The position numbers and the translations under genes were made by a program. Under the pieces are notes generated by a model, which was not told the origin of the DNA, searched no databases, and saw only the letters and a list, made by a program, of their open reading frames with translations. Shown here piece by piece: positions 1-11,599 of a stretch of 64,000 nt of DNA (position 1 is its first letter; the number at the start of each line of letters is the position of its first letter). The DNA is from Erythroxylum novogranatense. Its lineage: Eukaryota; Streptophyta; Magnoliopsida; Malpighiales; Erythroxylaceae. The DNA lies in the NCBI GenBank assembly GCA_029891385.1, contig CM057232.1:67455824-67519823 (forward strand), given 5' to 3'.

Positions 1-659
1 TTGAATGATTTCTTTGGCTCGAACTTGTAGGAGAATTCTGGAGATAATTGAGGAAATGTCTTCTTTGAGAAATAAAGGACTCTACAAAGCTCAACTATCG
101 AATCAAAACTAGTTAGTATGACCATTGTCAATATGAGTTTTGAAAAACGAATAGAGAGACTACCTTTTCCTTATCAATTGAATGAAGAACCAAAAGACAT
201 CTTTTTTTCCAATCAAATTTCTAAAAGTTAAGAGGATTAGGGTACCTTTAGTTAATCCATTTTGACTATAAGGACTCCTTGTCAGTGAATAATCTCCATA
301 TTCTTTTGCCTATCACACTTTCTGGCAAAGTTACACTGGAACTATACCCAGCCCCCCTTTATGCTTACTCTAATCGATTTTATCCCATTTGATTTTTACC
401 CTTTTGATTGCTTAACACTTCCAATCCAATTCTTTATACATATGGTAAACTCTTTGATGGTCTTTCTTGGAAAAAAATAAGTGGGAGCTCCAATGAATGT
501 CTAAACTCCTCAAAATAGAAGAAATTAGAACCAATCTACCTATATAGAAAAGTGATTTGTTTTGCTAGGAGCTGATTCTCCTTTTGTATTTCTCCAACAG
601 AGGTAAGCAGTCCTAACATGTTAGCTTCTTAGAAGATATATAGACTCCCAAATACTTGA
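1..659 (-). pseudogene. L1-type LINE fragment, region downstream of the RT catalytic core
   Basis: This is the downstream part of a non-LTR retrotransposon ORF2 on the minus strand. Reading down from 659, the peptide begins PFKYLGVYISSKKL and continues with a GRLVLISSIL-like segment, the pattern that follows the reverse-transcriptase core in plant L1 LINEs (usually PFxYLGVPLSSKKL and GRLQLIxSVL). Stops interrupt it. It joins in frame, across the Gypsy insertion at 665-8146, to the LINE piece at 8152-8856: the restored junction reads NVHSLPFKYLGV. The left end is cut by the window edge. Identity as a LINE is firm; the exact family is not assigned. Confidence 0.8.
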
Positions 660-664
660 AAGGG

Positions 665-3430
665 TGTAGCGCCCCATCACCGTAGGGTACACATCGGGAA
701 ACCAGGAGGTCGCTCCGATACATATCCCACGATGAAGGTGCACTACCAGAACATTTTTCCACTAGTATCCACATGGCATCGCAATAAATTAAAACCATAA
801 AATAACTCAATATCAGAAACCAGTATATTTGAATCCAAAATAATAATCATCTGGTACAGTCATCCAATGTCAGAATAGACAAGTCTATCAGTCTCCTAAC
901 AAAACCAAAAAGGAAACTGATACAAACATCTATCCTAAGTCATCCTCAAAAGCTAACCCAGCTGACCGACCTGTGTGCCATCACGTCCCTCGCCAAAGAC
1001 TGCAAAGGCGGAATGAATATCTTCTGAGCTAGAGTCTAGTCTATCACCCTGAAAATATATTGCAATTTTGGGTGAGTTTATGAACTCAAGAGAAACCATC
1101 ATCGATGGTTCACTCAAATCATGCATTACGCAAATTAAATGACAAAGACGACACAAGAACATCAATTAACAATATTATATATACAGTTTACAGTAATCTA
1201 TAACAGTTTACAGTAGTTTATATCGATTTACACAAAGATACGATGTCGATCACAATAATACAAGAACGTAGAATGCTTTACGATAACACATCACAATTTA
1301 CAGTAAATCATGGCATCAAATAGTTTTGGCAGTTCAGTCAGTCATGTATATAATGCATATGTGACTCTTTTCGGTTATTCAGTGTTGTGCCCAAGTGCTC
1401 ACCAAGAATAGTGGGGACGCGCGTCAGATTTTCTCCCCAAGCTAAGCCCTGACAAGATGCGATGTTCGAGCTCGAGGCTCTTTTAAGTGATAATAGCAAC
1501 TTGGGACACGTCCATTATATGATCATGCATTTATGCGCAAAGCGGTCAGGTGTTCAAGAATTCAAGATTCATGATTCAAGAATTTACAATATATGGTCAA
1601 AGCCCAATATATCGCCTCCCGTGTCATACAAAGTGATCTAGTTCAAGATAAAAAGCATGCAATTCAATCCAATCAATTTCGGAAATCAGGAAATAGTCCA
1701 GTCCAATTCAGTAGTAGCATGCAATTCGATCCTAATCACGCCAGTAATCATACCGTTCACCTTTGCAAATAATTCATACAGAGCATATAAACAATCAGGA
1801 ATTTGAGAAACCAACTAGGTTTCTCACCTGTAACTTCCGAGCTACTGCCTGGAAGTCCCAACAATGTCCGTGGAACGACGATCCAACGGCGCCTCTATAA
1901 CAGTAAAGTTCAGTCTCATTACTAGATGCTAAATTAAACAGTTCAGTAATACGTATGTATCAGTGAAATGATGCACAATGCATGTTCACGATTTTTCGGT
2001 GCTAAATCCCCATTTTGGTACTTTAAGCCCAATTCTATCTCTTTGTTCAATGGGTCGACCATTATTTGATCCATTCCTAAAATCCAGTCGATTTTCCTCA
2101 AGTCGAATCCCCTATAACAATTTCCTATTTATCGGGTCAAAACCTCAATTACAATTCCCAATCAAAACTCCAATAGTCTCAATTTGACATTTTAGGTCAT
2201 ACTATGTCCCATGATTGACCTTAATCTCTATAATTCAATACCATATAAATCAATTAGAACTCCTATAATTATCCTCAGTTGTAGACCTCTTTCCCTAGTT
2301 CATAACAAATCTGGACTCGCATCGGAGGTCTACACCAAAAGTTGTGCCCAATAAACCAATTTTAATTCAATGAAACAGTTCCTCTCGCCGCGGCCCAAAA
2401 CAGTTCGCTCATGGCGGTGAGCATTGCTTCACATGGCGTCCATGACACGCCATCGCCGTAATCTAATATAAATTAAGTGGCAAATGCAGCGCGCAAGAAG
2501 CAGCATGGCGTCGGCGAAATCCGCCGTCTTCTCTGATCGATCTTCTCTCTAAAACCTCCATTAAAACACTCCAACCACTCAAATCTACTCTACTAAAAGC
2601 CATAAATGCACTCAAATCTACTCTACTAAAAGCCATAAATGCAGTAAGAATCATTAATAACAACATTTATACTCTTAAAACTTACCAAAATCACAGATCG
2701 ATCCACAACTCTCAAAATCCACCGTAAACCCTAGAAATCCTTCAAATCCTCCGATCTACCAATATCAAACCTTCCAACCTTTAACAACCATTATAACATG
2801 TTAGACTAACATCAATGAAGAGAACCCATAAAAGAAAATCAAGAAATCCTCACCAATGAGAGGAAATCAAGAACGCCGTAGAGGGGAAGAGGGGAAGCTC
2901 GTATACCTTAGCAACCTTTCCCAAAATTGCTAAACCCTAATTATTTATAGACCTGGGTCTCCATATCAGTCCAAATTCCAGTCTCTAAATTTTAATGGCT
3001 CAACATAATTATTTTCTATCATAATAATTCTAATTTTTCCATTGCCCTTAGACCATTCTTCCAAGATTATACAATAATTAATTGTCACTCTAAAATTTCC
3101 TATCCGCATTATCTCTCGAATTTTCTCGAAATTTCCTATAAGCCACTATAAATTACCAAATACTCATAAACTATTCTAAATCACCACTTGAACCCAATAA
3201 CTCAATTCCTCAATTAAACACGATTGATCCATCCACCATGGTTCACAATCCAATCGATTCTTAGTCACAATTAAAATGCCGAAAATCATGAATGCATGTA
3301 CTATAAATAAATGCATATGTAAGAAATCAATTCTCTATAATTAGAGGCCAAGAACATATTCAATCGGTGAATGCGATGCGATCTATCACCTAACCCATAA
3401 TTACCAAAATACCCTTGACGGGATGTTACA
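665..3430 (-). repeat. 3' LTR of the gag-only Gypsy element
   Basis: On the plus strand it starts TGTAGCGCCCC and ends GATGTTACA. It matches the other LTR (6039-8146) along most of its length but is about 660 bp longer, mainly because a block of roughly 0.8 kb (about 1395-2190) is absent from the partner, while a GC-rich block near 2390-2450 is shorter here. Short differences between the copies cluster at CAG-like motifs. No gene lies inside; small ORFs are incidental. Confidence 0.88.
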
Positions 3431-4600
3431 ATTCACCCCTCCTAATTAAAATTTCGTCCTCAAAATTTCATATACAATTGATCTCAGATAAGGGAATTAA
3501 TCCGCTCCTTTCTATTCTGATTCTCACTCATTTCCTTATAATTATTCGCAATTCCTCACATTCTGCATGTAAACACCTTTATCGATCTTAACACCGCTTA
3601 TTAATCCATCCATATAACACTTTACCGATCTATTTACACAACGGTCACATAGAAACCATTTAATAATGAATTCAGTCTTCTTATTTACCTTTATCTCAAT
3701 GGACTCTACTTAATATCGGTCTCACTTTTGTTTTAATAATCCGTCTGCCGATTATCTCTACGAATAACTATTCAATTTCACACTCTAAACCTCTTATTAC
3801 TCTTCCCGTACACTATTGCTGAAACACAACACTTCGATGATTCCTAGAGATTTCTCTAATAGTTTCTTTGGCGGGTAAAACACATACTTTCATAATGCAG
3901 TCATAAATATCATTTTTCTCAAAAGTTGAATCCCAACAGGATTTTCCAATACGGTTTAAAATTTCTAACTTCCCAATCTGTTTTGTCAGTCACTAACATA
4001 CACTATGATTCAAAAATTCCCATAACCAATAATGACGCATTCCTTTTTAATTCTTCAAATTCACTAATACCTCAACCTCAATCACTATCAGTTTGATTAG
4101 TCACGGTCATATCTGAAATGTTTCTATCCGACTAGTATCAGAACAATATCCAACACAATAAATTCCTATCATCAATTATAATACATTCTAAGAGATTATA
4201 CTTATCTCTATACACATAGAACTACTTTACACTTCCCCTCAGACTTTTTGTCATTTCCTGATAAGTCCAAAGACTCAAGAAATTTTCAATAACTCCAAAT
4301 TCAATACATATAATCTCATAATCAGATCGGTTTCATCACAACACATTCTGACACATATTCCTTTACACTATTTTCCCTTTACAGTTCAGTAAGCCTATTA
4401 CACAGTCGGGTTCCTTACGTTGACGTATTGCACATTTCCTCAGTAATAGAGTCTATCTCTCACACTTGAGTTTCCACTAGAATCAGGTCTCCCAATAACG
4501 ACTTTTTATTCACTTCAATTTATTTCCAGTTTATCCTCTCCTTACTAAATTCTTCAGTTATTATCATCCGATCAAATCCGGTATCCAAGACGACCTCGTG
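3431..4600 (-). other. Degenerate internal region of the Gypsy element, with polypurine tract
   Basis: Immediately inside the 3' LTR the minus strand reads AGGAGGGGTGAAT before the LTR start, a good polypurine tract for plus-strand priming (about 3431-3443). The rest is AT-rich with dense stops in all frames. I could not find RT, integrase or chromodomain motifs in it. It is either a diverged 3' untranslated spacer or what remains after deletion of pol. Confidence 0.6.
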
Positions 4601-4769
4601 ACACCGTATGCGGAATCAATCACCCATGCACAAAATCACATCTATCTTCCTATACAACATACTACCCATAGGTGTACTCACCTCCACCCTAATCAGTAAC
4701 CTTTCACTATCCACATGCAGTCTATATGCTAAACGCGATGCAATGCAGTGCAACAAAATGCATATGCTT

Positions 4770-5990
4770 CAAACCAAAATTAAAAGCATACCCGCGACAA
4801 GATCCGGGAATCTGGGTCTCCGCCAATCATGGCATAGACCACGGCCCGAGATTGTTGTCACGCTCAGTCCTTCGACCTCATTTGCTGATCCCTCTGCTTG
4901 ACCTCGGCCTCTCCATCCGGATCCACTTCCACGGCTCTGATGCACCGGGGTATTGCTACCAGATCTTCCAGTCACGGCAGACTGGGCTCCCACAGTCTCG
5001 GGGCAGTTCCTCACTAGGTGGTCCATCGAACCACACCTCCAACATGCTCCAGATAGCCATCGACACTCTCCACTGTGTCTCTTACCACAATGCTCGCATA
5101 GAGGAATAGATCATCTGAACCTCGACACCGCCTCATCACTACTAATCAGGCAAAGTGCCTCTCTGCCCATGTCCTCGCTGTCTAGCCCTCCTGCGGACTG
5201 AAGGGCCTACCTCGACACTTGTCATTTCTCTCGCCAAGATTGCCTGGCTATCACCCGATCTCTTATGCCTAGTCCCCGACCGGTCTCATCACGTTGTCTC
5301 AAGAAATGTTTATCCTCACGGCCGCAATTGCAGCTCAATGAAATTGCCCATGTCAGACCTGGCCAAGAGGGTACGGATCTCCAGATTGAGTCCGCCCTCG
5401 AAACGCCGACACTTGTCAGCCTCAGAGGCCACCAGTGAAGAAGCATAAACCAACAGTTCGTTGAACCGCACCTCATAGTCGGCCACGGTCAACTGCCCCT
5501 GTCTCAGCTCTAGGAACTCCTGTAGCTTCATGTCCAGATAAATCTTGAGCATGAAATTATCCTTAAACGCCCTCAGAAAGTCAGTCCATGTCGGTGTATG
5601 CGGGGCACGGTAGTACGCTTGCCGAACGATCTTCCACCACCGATATGCGTAACCTCATAACGAGAAACCGCGTAGTCGAAACGCTCATCCGGGTCACAGT
5701 CCATCTGATCGAGGACTCTCTCAGTCCTCTCCAGCCATCCCTCGGCCTCCGCAGGGTCGGTGCTACCATAAAAGTCAATCGCCTCGCCATTCGCGAAGAA
5801 TCATATCTCCGTTCCCGTCTTGCAGGAACTCGAGGAGGCAACTCCTCTGAACGAGGCGCAGGAGACTCCCTACTAGCTCCTATCGATTCCAGGTCAGCTG
5901 GTAACTCAACTCGATCTCCCAGTACGGATGACCTAAAACAGACAAGAAATTCCGATCAGTTCCACTATTCTTTCAGTAATTTCAGCTTAA
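4770..5990 (-). pseudogene. Ty3/Gypsy gag (capsid and nucleocapsid) pseudogene
   Basis: Gag forms the cytoplasmic particle in which the element's RNA is copied. Reading the minus strand, the N-terminal part contains DFYGSTDPAEAEGWL and LDQMDCDPDERFDYAV, typical of the plant Gypsy capsid. The core at 5552-5316 includes LQEFLELRQGQLTVADYEVR and ends near RRFEGGLNLEIRTLL. Two zinc knuckles follow: C-x2-C-x3-H-x3-C (5098-5063) and C-x2-C-x4-H-x4-C (5044-5003). Downstream, a stretch like VYAMIGGDPD resembles the gag-protease linker. Frameshifts separate these blocks, so no full-length product can be made. Family assignment is firm; the N-terminal boundary is approximate. Confidence 0.85.
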
Positions 5991-6021
5991 TCTCACAAAT
6001 CCCTAAAAGATGCCAAACCAT

Positions 6022-6033
6022 GCTCTGATACCA
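6022..6033 (-). promoter_or_regulatory. Primer binding site, initiator tRNA-Met type
   Basis: The minus strand reads TGGTATCAGAGC, the standard primer site complementary to the 3' end of initiator tRNA-Met. It sits five bases inside the LTR that begins at 6039. This fixes the element's direction as minus strand and that LTR as the 5' LTR. Confidence 0.9.
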
Positions 6034-6038
6034 CTAAA

Positions 6039-8146
6039 TGTAGCGCCCCCTCACCGTAGGGTACACATCGGGAAACCAGGAGGTCGCTTCGATACATATC
6101 CCACGATGAAGGTGCACTACCAGAACATTTTTCCACTAGTATCCACATGGCATCGCAATAAATTAAAACCATAAAATAACTCAATATCAGAAACCGGTAT
6201 ATTTGAATCCAAAATAATAATCATCTGGTACAGTCATCCAATGTCAGAATAAACAAGTCTATCAGTCTCCTAACAAAACCAAAAAAAGGAAACTGATACA
6301 AACATCTATCCTAAGTCATCCTCAAAAGCTAACCCAGCTGACCGACCTGTGTGCCATCACGTCCCTCGCCAGCAGCTCGCACGGCAGGAATGAATATCTT
6401 CGGAGCTAGGAGTCTAGTCTATCAGTCCTGAAAAATATATTGCAATTTTGGGTGAGTTTGCGAACTCAGTGAGAAATCATCATCGATGGTTCACTCAAAT
6501 CATGCATTACGCAAATTGCGTACAGCACGACACAGTAACATCAATTAACAATATTATATATACAGTTTACAGTAATCTATAACAGTTTACAGTAGTTTAT
6601 ATCAGTTTACAACAGTACACAGTATCAGTCACAATAATACAGTAACGTAGAACAGTTTACAGTAACACATCACAATTTACAGTAAATCATGGCATCACAC
6701 AGTTTTGGCAGTTCAGTCAGTCATGTATATAATGCATATGTGACTCTTTCCGGTTATTCAGTGTTGTACCCAAGTGCTCAGTGTTGACATTTTAGGTCAT
6801 ACTATGTCCCATGATTGACCTTAATCTCTATAATTCAATACCATATAAATCAATTAGAACTCCTATAATTATCCTCAGTTGTAGACCTCTTTCCCTAGTT
6901 CATAACAAATCTGGACTCGCATCGGAGGTCTACACCAAAAGTTGTGCCCAATAAACCAATTTTAATTCAATGAAACAGTCCCTCTCGCCGCGGCATCGCG
7001 TTTCTCGCCGCGGCCCAAAACAGTTCGCTCGCCGTGGCGTGAGCATTGCTCGCCGCGGCGAATAATGCGTTTGGGCACGCCGCGAGGCGAGGGTAGCACG
7101 CCTCGGCGTCATAGTTAAATGACGTTATTGCATGGCGTCCATGCGCCGCCGCTGAACGAATATAAATTCAGTGGCAAATGCAGCAGCGCAAGCGGTCGCG
7201 GCGTCTTGGCGAAATCCGCCGTCTTCTCCGATCGATCTTCTCTCTAAAACCTCAATTAAAACACTCCAACCACTCAAATCTACTCTACTAAAAGCCATAA
7301 ATGCACTCAAATCTACTCTACTAAAAGCCATAAATGCAGTAAGAATCATTAATAACAACATTTATACTCTTAAAACTTACCAAAATCACAGATCGATCCA
7401 CAACTCTCAAAATCCACCGTAAACCCTAGAAATCCTTCAAATCCTCCGATCTACCAATATCAAACCTTCCAACCTTTAACAACCATTATAACATGTTAGA
7501 CTAACATCAATGAAGAGAACCCATAAAAGAAAATCAAGAAATCCTCACCAATGAGAGGAAATCAAGAATGCCGTAGAGGGGAAGAGGGGAAGCTCGTATA
7601 CCTTAGCAACCTTTCCCCAAAATTGCTAAACCCTAACTATTTATAGACACAGGTCTCCATATCACCAAATTCCAGGTCTCTAAATTTCAATGGCTCAACA
7701 TAATTATTTTCTATCAAGAATAATTCTAATTTTTCCATTGCCCTTAGACCATTCTTCCAGTACTATACAGTCAATTAATCTGTCACTCTAAAATTTCCGG
7801 TCCGGGCATTATCTCTCGAATTTTCCAGAAATTTCCTATAAGCCACTATAAATTACCAGTCACTCATAAACTATTCTAAATCAGTCACTTGAACCGAATA
7901 ACTCTGAATTCCTCAATTAAACACGATTCTACCAATTCAATTTGGTTCACAATCCAATCAGTTCTTAGTCACAATTAAAATGCCGAAAAATTATGAATGC
8001 ATGTACTATAAATAAATGCATATGTAAGAAATCAATTCCTCTATAATTAGAGGCCAGTAACATATTCAATCAGTGAATGCAGTGCAGTCTATCAGTCTAA
8101 CCCATAATTACCAAAATACCCTTGCTCGCAGTAACGACATGTTACA
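6039..8146 (-). repeat. 5' LTR of the gag-only Gypsy element
   Basis: This copy is 2108 bp with the same ends as the LTR at 665-3430 (TGTAGCGCCCC to ATGTTACA on the plus strand) and lacks about 0.8 kb present there. It keeps a GC-rich block (about 6985-7110) with repeated palindromic CGCCGCGG motifs that the other LTR has mostly lost. As the 5' LTR it should contain the promoter, but I could not place a start site confidently. Confidence 0.88.
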
Positions 8147-8151
8147 AAGGG

Positions 8152-8856
8152 AGTGAATGAACATTTAAACCAGTTATAGATCTCAACCTTATAGAAGATT
8201 CTACATTAGAAACAATATGGAACATGCTCTTTTGTAGGTTGATATCCACTCCAAATAACTTACAAAACTCCATGGCAACATTGAATAAGATTGAAACATA
8301 TTAAGAGTCAGCTCGAGAGAGTAAGACCAAATCATCAACAAAGGTAAGATGGGTAATATTCAACTCTTTGCATTTATGATGATACGTAAACATTGTACTG
8401 TCTTGAGCGTTTTTCATAATCAACCTTACAAGGATTTCCATTAAAATAACAAAGAAATAAGGGGAAGTAGGATCCCCTTACCTAATCCCATTGGTTTCCC
8501 TTAAAATTGGGACTTGGATTTCCATTCATTAGAATGCTAAAGGAAGTAGAAGTGATACATGCTTCAATCCATGACATAAATTTGGCAGGGAGTCCAAACA
8601 AATTCATACAACTTAAAATGCAGTCTTTAGAGGAATCCACTTTAGTGGTATAACTTTTAATGGATCTTTTAGTGTCATATTCCCTCAAAAGTTCATGGAT
8701 AGTCAAGATGTTCTTAGAGATATATCTTTTAGGAATGAGAGAATTCTGAGAGGGATGAATGATTCCCTTCAAACTTTCTTTCAATCTGTCCAGTAATAAT
8801 TTGGAGATCATGATCATGACAGAGGCTAACCTGATAGAAGTAAATTTTCCAGAGGC
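8152..8856 (-). pseudogene. L1-type LINE reverse transcriptase fragment
   Basis: This is the N-terminal side of the same LINE ORF2 seen at 1-659. From high to low coordinate the peptide shows RLASVMIMISKLLLDRLK, then IHELLREYDTKRS, CILSCMNLFGLPAKF and WIEACITS, all standard L1 RT blocks. A catalytic box follows near 8330 reading TFVDDLVLLSRAD (family consensus FADD). Stops and a frame change occur after NGNPSPNFKG. The element is dead. The Gypsy element inserted about 175 bases downstream of the catalytic box. Confidence 0.87.
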
Positions 8857-8899
8857 ACGATCATGACTTCAATGTTATGATCATGAAGTCACGATCGTG
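8856..8899 (+). repeat. 16-bp inverted repeat with 12-nt spacer
   Basis: The arms CACGATCATGACTTCA (8856-8871) and TGAAGTCACGATCGTG (8884-8899) are reverse complements with one mismatch. The structure sits exactly where LINE similarity stops and the next element begins. Confidence 0.8.
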
Positions 8900-9890
8900 A
8901 AAAAGGCTTCCTAAGCAAGACTTTTTCATTCGTGTTAGGGTTAGGGCCATTTTTGGAACCGAACAAAGGGGAAAAACCCTACTTACACCCCCAAAACCCT
9001 AAGACATATATTAAGAACATTAAGAAGCCTAAAAATGAAGCTGCCATCTTACAGAAGTGTATCAAACAAGGGAGATCAAGAAGAACGTCTAGAATTCCAG
9101 TTTTCTAGATCAAGCTCCATACCGAGTTTCTTTTCTTTAGCTATTTTCATCAAAACTTAATGTGTAACTTGAATTTTTAGATGTTTATTACATTCATAAA
9201 TTTCTAATTCCCAGACTAGGGTTATTCCAAATTTATTTTGTGACTTTGATCTTTATTGATTCAATACAAAATTCTAGTATTGTGATAATTGTGCATTTTA
9301 TACTTCGATAACAAATTGAGAAAGTAAGTCAAAAGTAATCAGATTAGGTTATATAACGAGAGTTAGGGATTTAATAAATCACACAATTATCAAATCAATG
9401 ATCATTTGAAGAGAGATCTTGTGTGAGAACTTGATTATCCAATAAATAACTTTAGATCTAATTGAAAACCTTTGCAAGTTTTGTGCATCGAGAGGTTGCA
9501 AAATCTAGAATTTCAAATTTAATTATGGTTAATTGATTAAGTCTTGAGAGAGTAATCAATCCCTTAGGAAATCTAGGATTGACACATAATTGGATCAATA
9601 ATCATCAAGGAAACAAAATAATGAAAGAATAAATCTTAAGGCTTCATCTTTGATCAACCTTAATTCAATTTGACAGCTCAATTATTTTTTTTATTTGCTT
9701 GATTTTATTTAATTGTTTTAATTTTTTCATTATTTCACTCAAACAATATTCTAATACTTTAGATAAAGTTAGGTTCAATTAGTTTTATAAATTTTCTTAT
9801 AGGATCGATACCTTTCCATACTATAAGATATGATTATATACTTGTAGGTATTGAGAGTTTTATTAGATATAAAACTTGTTCAACACTATC
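8857..9890 (+). repeat. Probable Athila-type Gypsy LTR, plus strand
   Basis: No ORF is present. The string of phrases follows the layout I know from the R-U5 part of plant Athila/Tat LTRs: an ACCCTAA-rich stretch, ATCAAGAAGAACG, TTTCTTTTCTTTAGC, ACTAGGGTTATTCC, TTGAGAGAGTAATC, TAGGATTGACAC, a long T-rich tract and finally ATAGGATCGATACC before TAAAACTTGTTCAACA. The end near 9890 fits a CA terminus, but no PBS follows and I cannot show a TSD, so this may be a truncated or solo LTR. The call rests on pattern memory. Confidence 0.42.
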
Positions 9891-11560
9891 TTGATAGGTT
9901 TACCCTAAACTAGGAAGATCTTACAACTTTCTTTTAACTTGCTCTTGATTAACCCTCTTTATCCACATTGTGGCCTAAACATACATCTCATCTTTTGAAT
10001 CTTGATGTATGAATCAAATATCAAATCTTCCACTTTTGCTCCTTTGATTCTATCAATATAAAATCATGAATATGTCACAAAAAATTTTAATTTCATCAAA
10101 ACAAAGAATGAACCAAAGTATATCACATCTTAGGTTCTTACTACCTAAATTTATAACTTATTTAGTTAATAATCACACAAAGAATATCAACATAAAAATA
10201 ATAAAGAAAACAAGATAAAGAACTCATGTTCTTGATTATTGAAATATCCAAAGAATTATTGAAATCTTCCTTTGTCTTCAAGGAATGATGAACTCTTGAT
10301 CAGGACTAATGCAAAATAGTTTCAAAGTGACTTTAGGATTTTTTTAAACCAAATAAATAGTTTCTGCTTCCTCTTTTTCTTAAAAAACCTAAAATGCTAA
10401 TTTTTAATAAGATATACAACCTTCAGTTTGAGTTTATATAGTTGGTTGTGTCCTCTATGAATTTTTCCAAAAATAATAATGCCAACATAAGTACCTATAT
10501 GGGTGTATGTAAGGCACCATATTTTTGTTCAAAGGACATCATGGGAGTTTGTATGGTGTATTGGAGAAATAGAAGCAACCATATTTTAACACAACCCTTA
10601 ATACAGGTCGATGTATGATGTTGTTATATGGTGCTTCTCCAAATCTTCCAAAATTACTCCATTTCAATACAATTCTTTTCCAATTTTTCTCCTTTTCTTT
10701 ATATGGTTAAAAATAAGATCTAAAATAATAAAACTTCTTAAATTAGGTATCAATTCCTTCAACTCATCCAAAATACAAGCAATATACTATGGAAATAGTG
10801 CTAAAAATAATGTATGTCTAGCATACATCTAACTTAGGTTTTGGTTTGCCCTTCACAAATCTTTTTATTGATTTGATTCAAATTACCTACTAATCCCTAA
10901 TTTTAGGTAAAGATAGTGAAATTTAAAATCAAAAGAAATTTAAAATCAAACTCATGTGATGGGCTTTAATGAAATAATATGAGTTATAAGGCTTAAAAGG
11001 GTTGACAAAAGATATTTTATCAAGTTAACTATTTAAGCTAAATGGCCAATTAAAAATGGTCTTTATGCTTTTCATAAATGCATATATCAGAATAGTGTAA
11101 ATCAAGTTTTAGTGATACTTCTACAAAGAAGAAATCACATATTAAGAAAAACACAGATTAACATAGATGTCTAATATCAAACAGTTCAAAAGCTTGTAAG
11201 GTTAAATGATTTACTAAGATATTTCAACACTTCCTTTTGAACTGATTATCAATGTCAATTAAAGTTCACATCTCTCATTAATTCAACTATACAATACATG
11301 TCAATTTCATACTCATCTAATTTAATCTCATCGTATATACAATAACTTAATCCATTTGTACATCCTCGAGTTATTCATCCCCCATCCTTAATACCTATAT
11401 TACCCTTAATGTAAAAACTAAAAACACAGAGGAGAGAAGCTAACATGGACAAAAGATCATAACTAATGTCATAAATAAGAACAAGGTAATGAAATAGAAA
11501 AGAATATTTGGTTTTTTAGGTTGCTCCCTTAGTATAACCTTTGCTTACTATCACTGGCTT
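9891..11560. other. AT-rich stretch with no recognised gene
   Basis: Stops are frequent in all frames and I recognise no protein motif. It lies between the probable LTR and the decayed Athila integrase, so it may contain that element's 3' untranslated region and eroded LTR. The 73-codon ORF at 10611-10832 has no recognisable content. Confidence 0.4.
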
Positions 11561-11599
11561 GCCCTAATGCTTAACTTGACGCCTCATTCTTCAATTAGT

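Larger units (their letters stand above)
665..8146 (-). mobile_element. Ty3/Gypsy LTR retrotransposon with gag remnant only, nested in LINE
   Basis: The element is bounded by TG...CA ends and a perfect 5-bp target duplication AAGGG (660-664 and 8147-8151). It lies on the minus strand: the PBS is next to the LTR at 6039-8146, making that the 5' LTR, and the purine-rich tract lies next to the LTR at 665-3430. The internal part is only about 2.6 kb and carries gag-like sequence but no recognisable protease, RT, RNase H or integrase, so it could move only with proteins supplied by a relative. It resembles the gag-only non-autonomous class (TR-GAG), but deletion of a full element is equally possible. 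The tRNA-Met type PBS and the gag with two zinc knuckles fit chromovirus-like (Tekay/Del-like) elements; the lineage is inferred. Confidence 0.88.

Noticed and set aside
4608..5448. Plus-strand ORFs of 82-127 codons
   Set aside because: They are antisense shadows of the Gypsy gag, which has clear zinc knuckles on the minus strand.
6022..6033. tRNA-like sequence next to LTRs (also 37650 and 60918)
   Set aside because: These are primer binding sites complementary to a tRNA 3' end; no cloverleaf is present.
6930..7112. Minus-strand ORF with repeated PRRA peptides
   Set aside because: It comes from the GC-rich palindrome cluster in the LTR; the other LTR does not preserve the frame.
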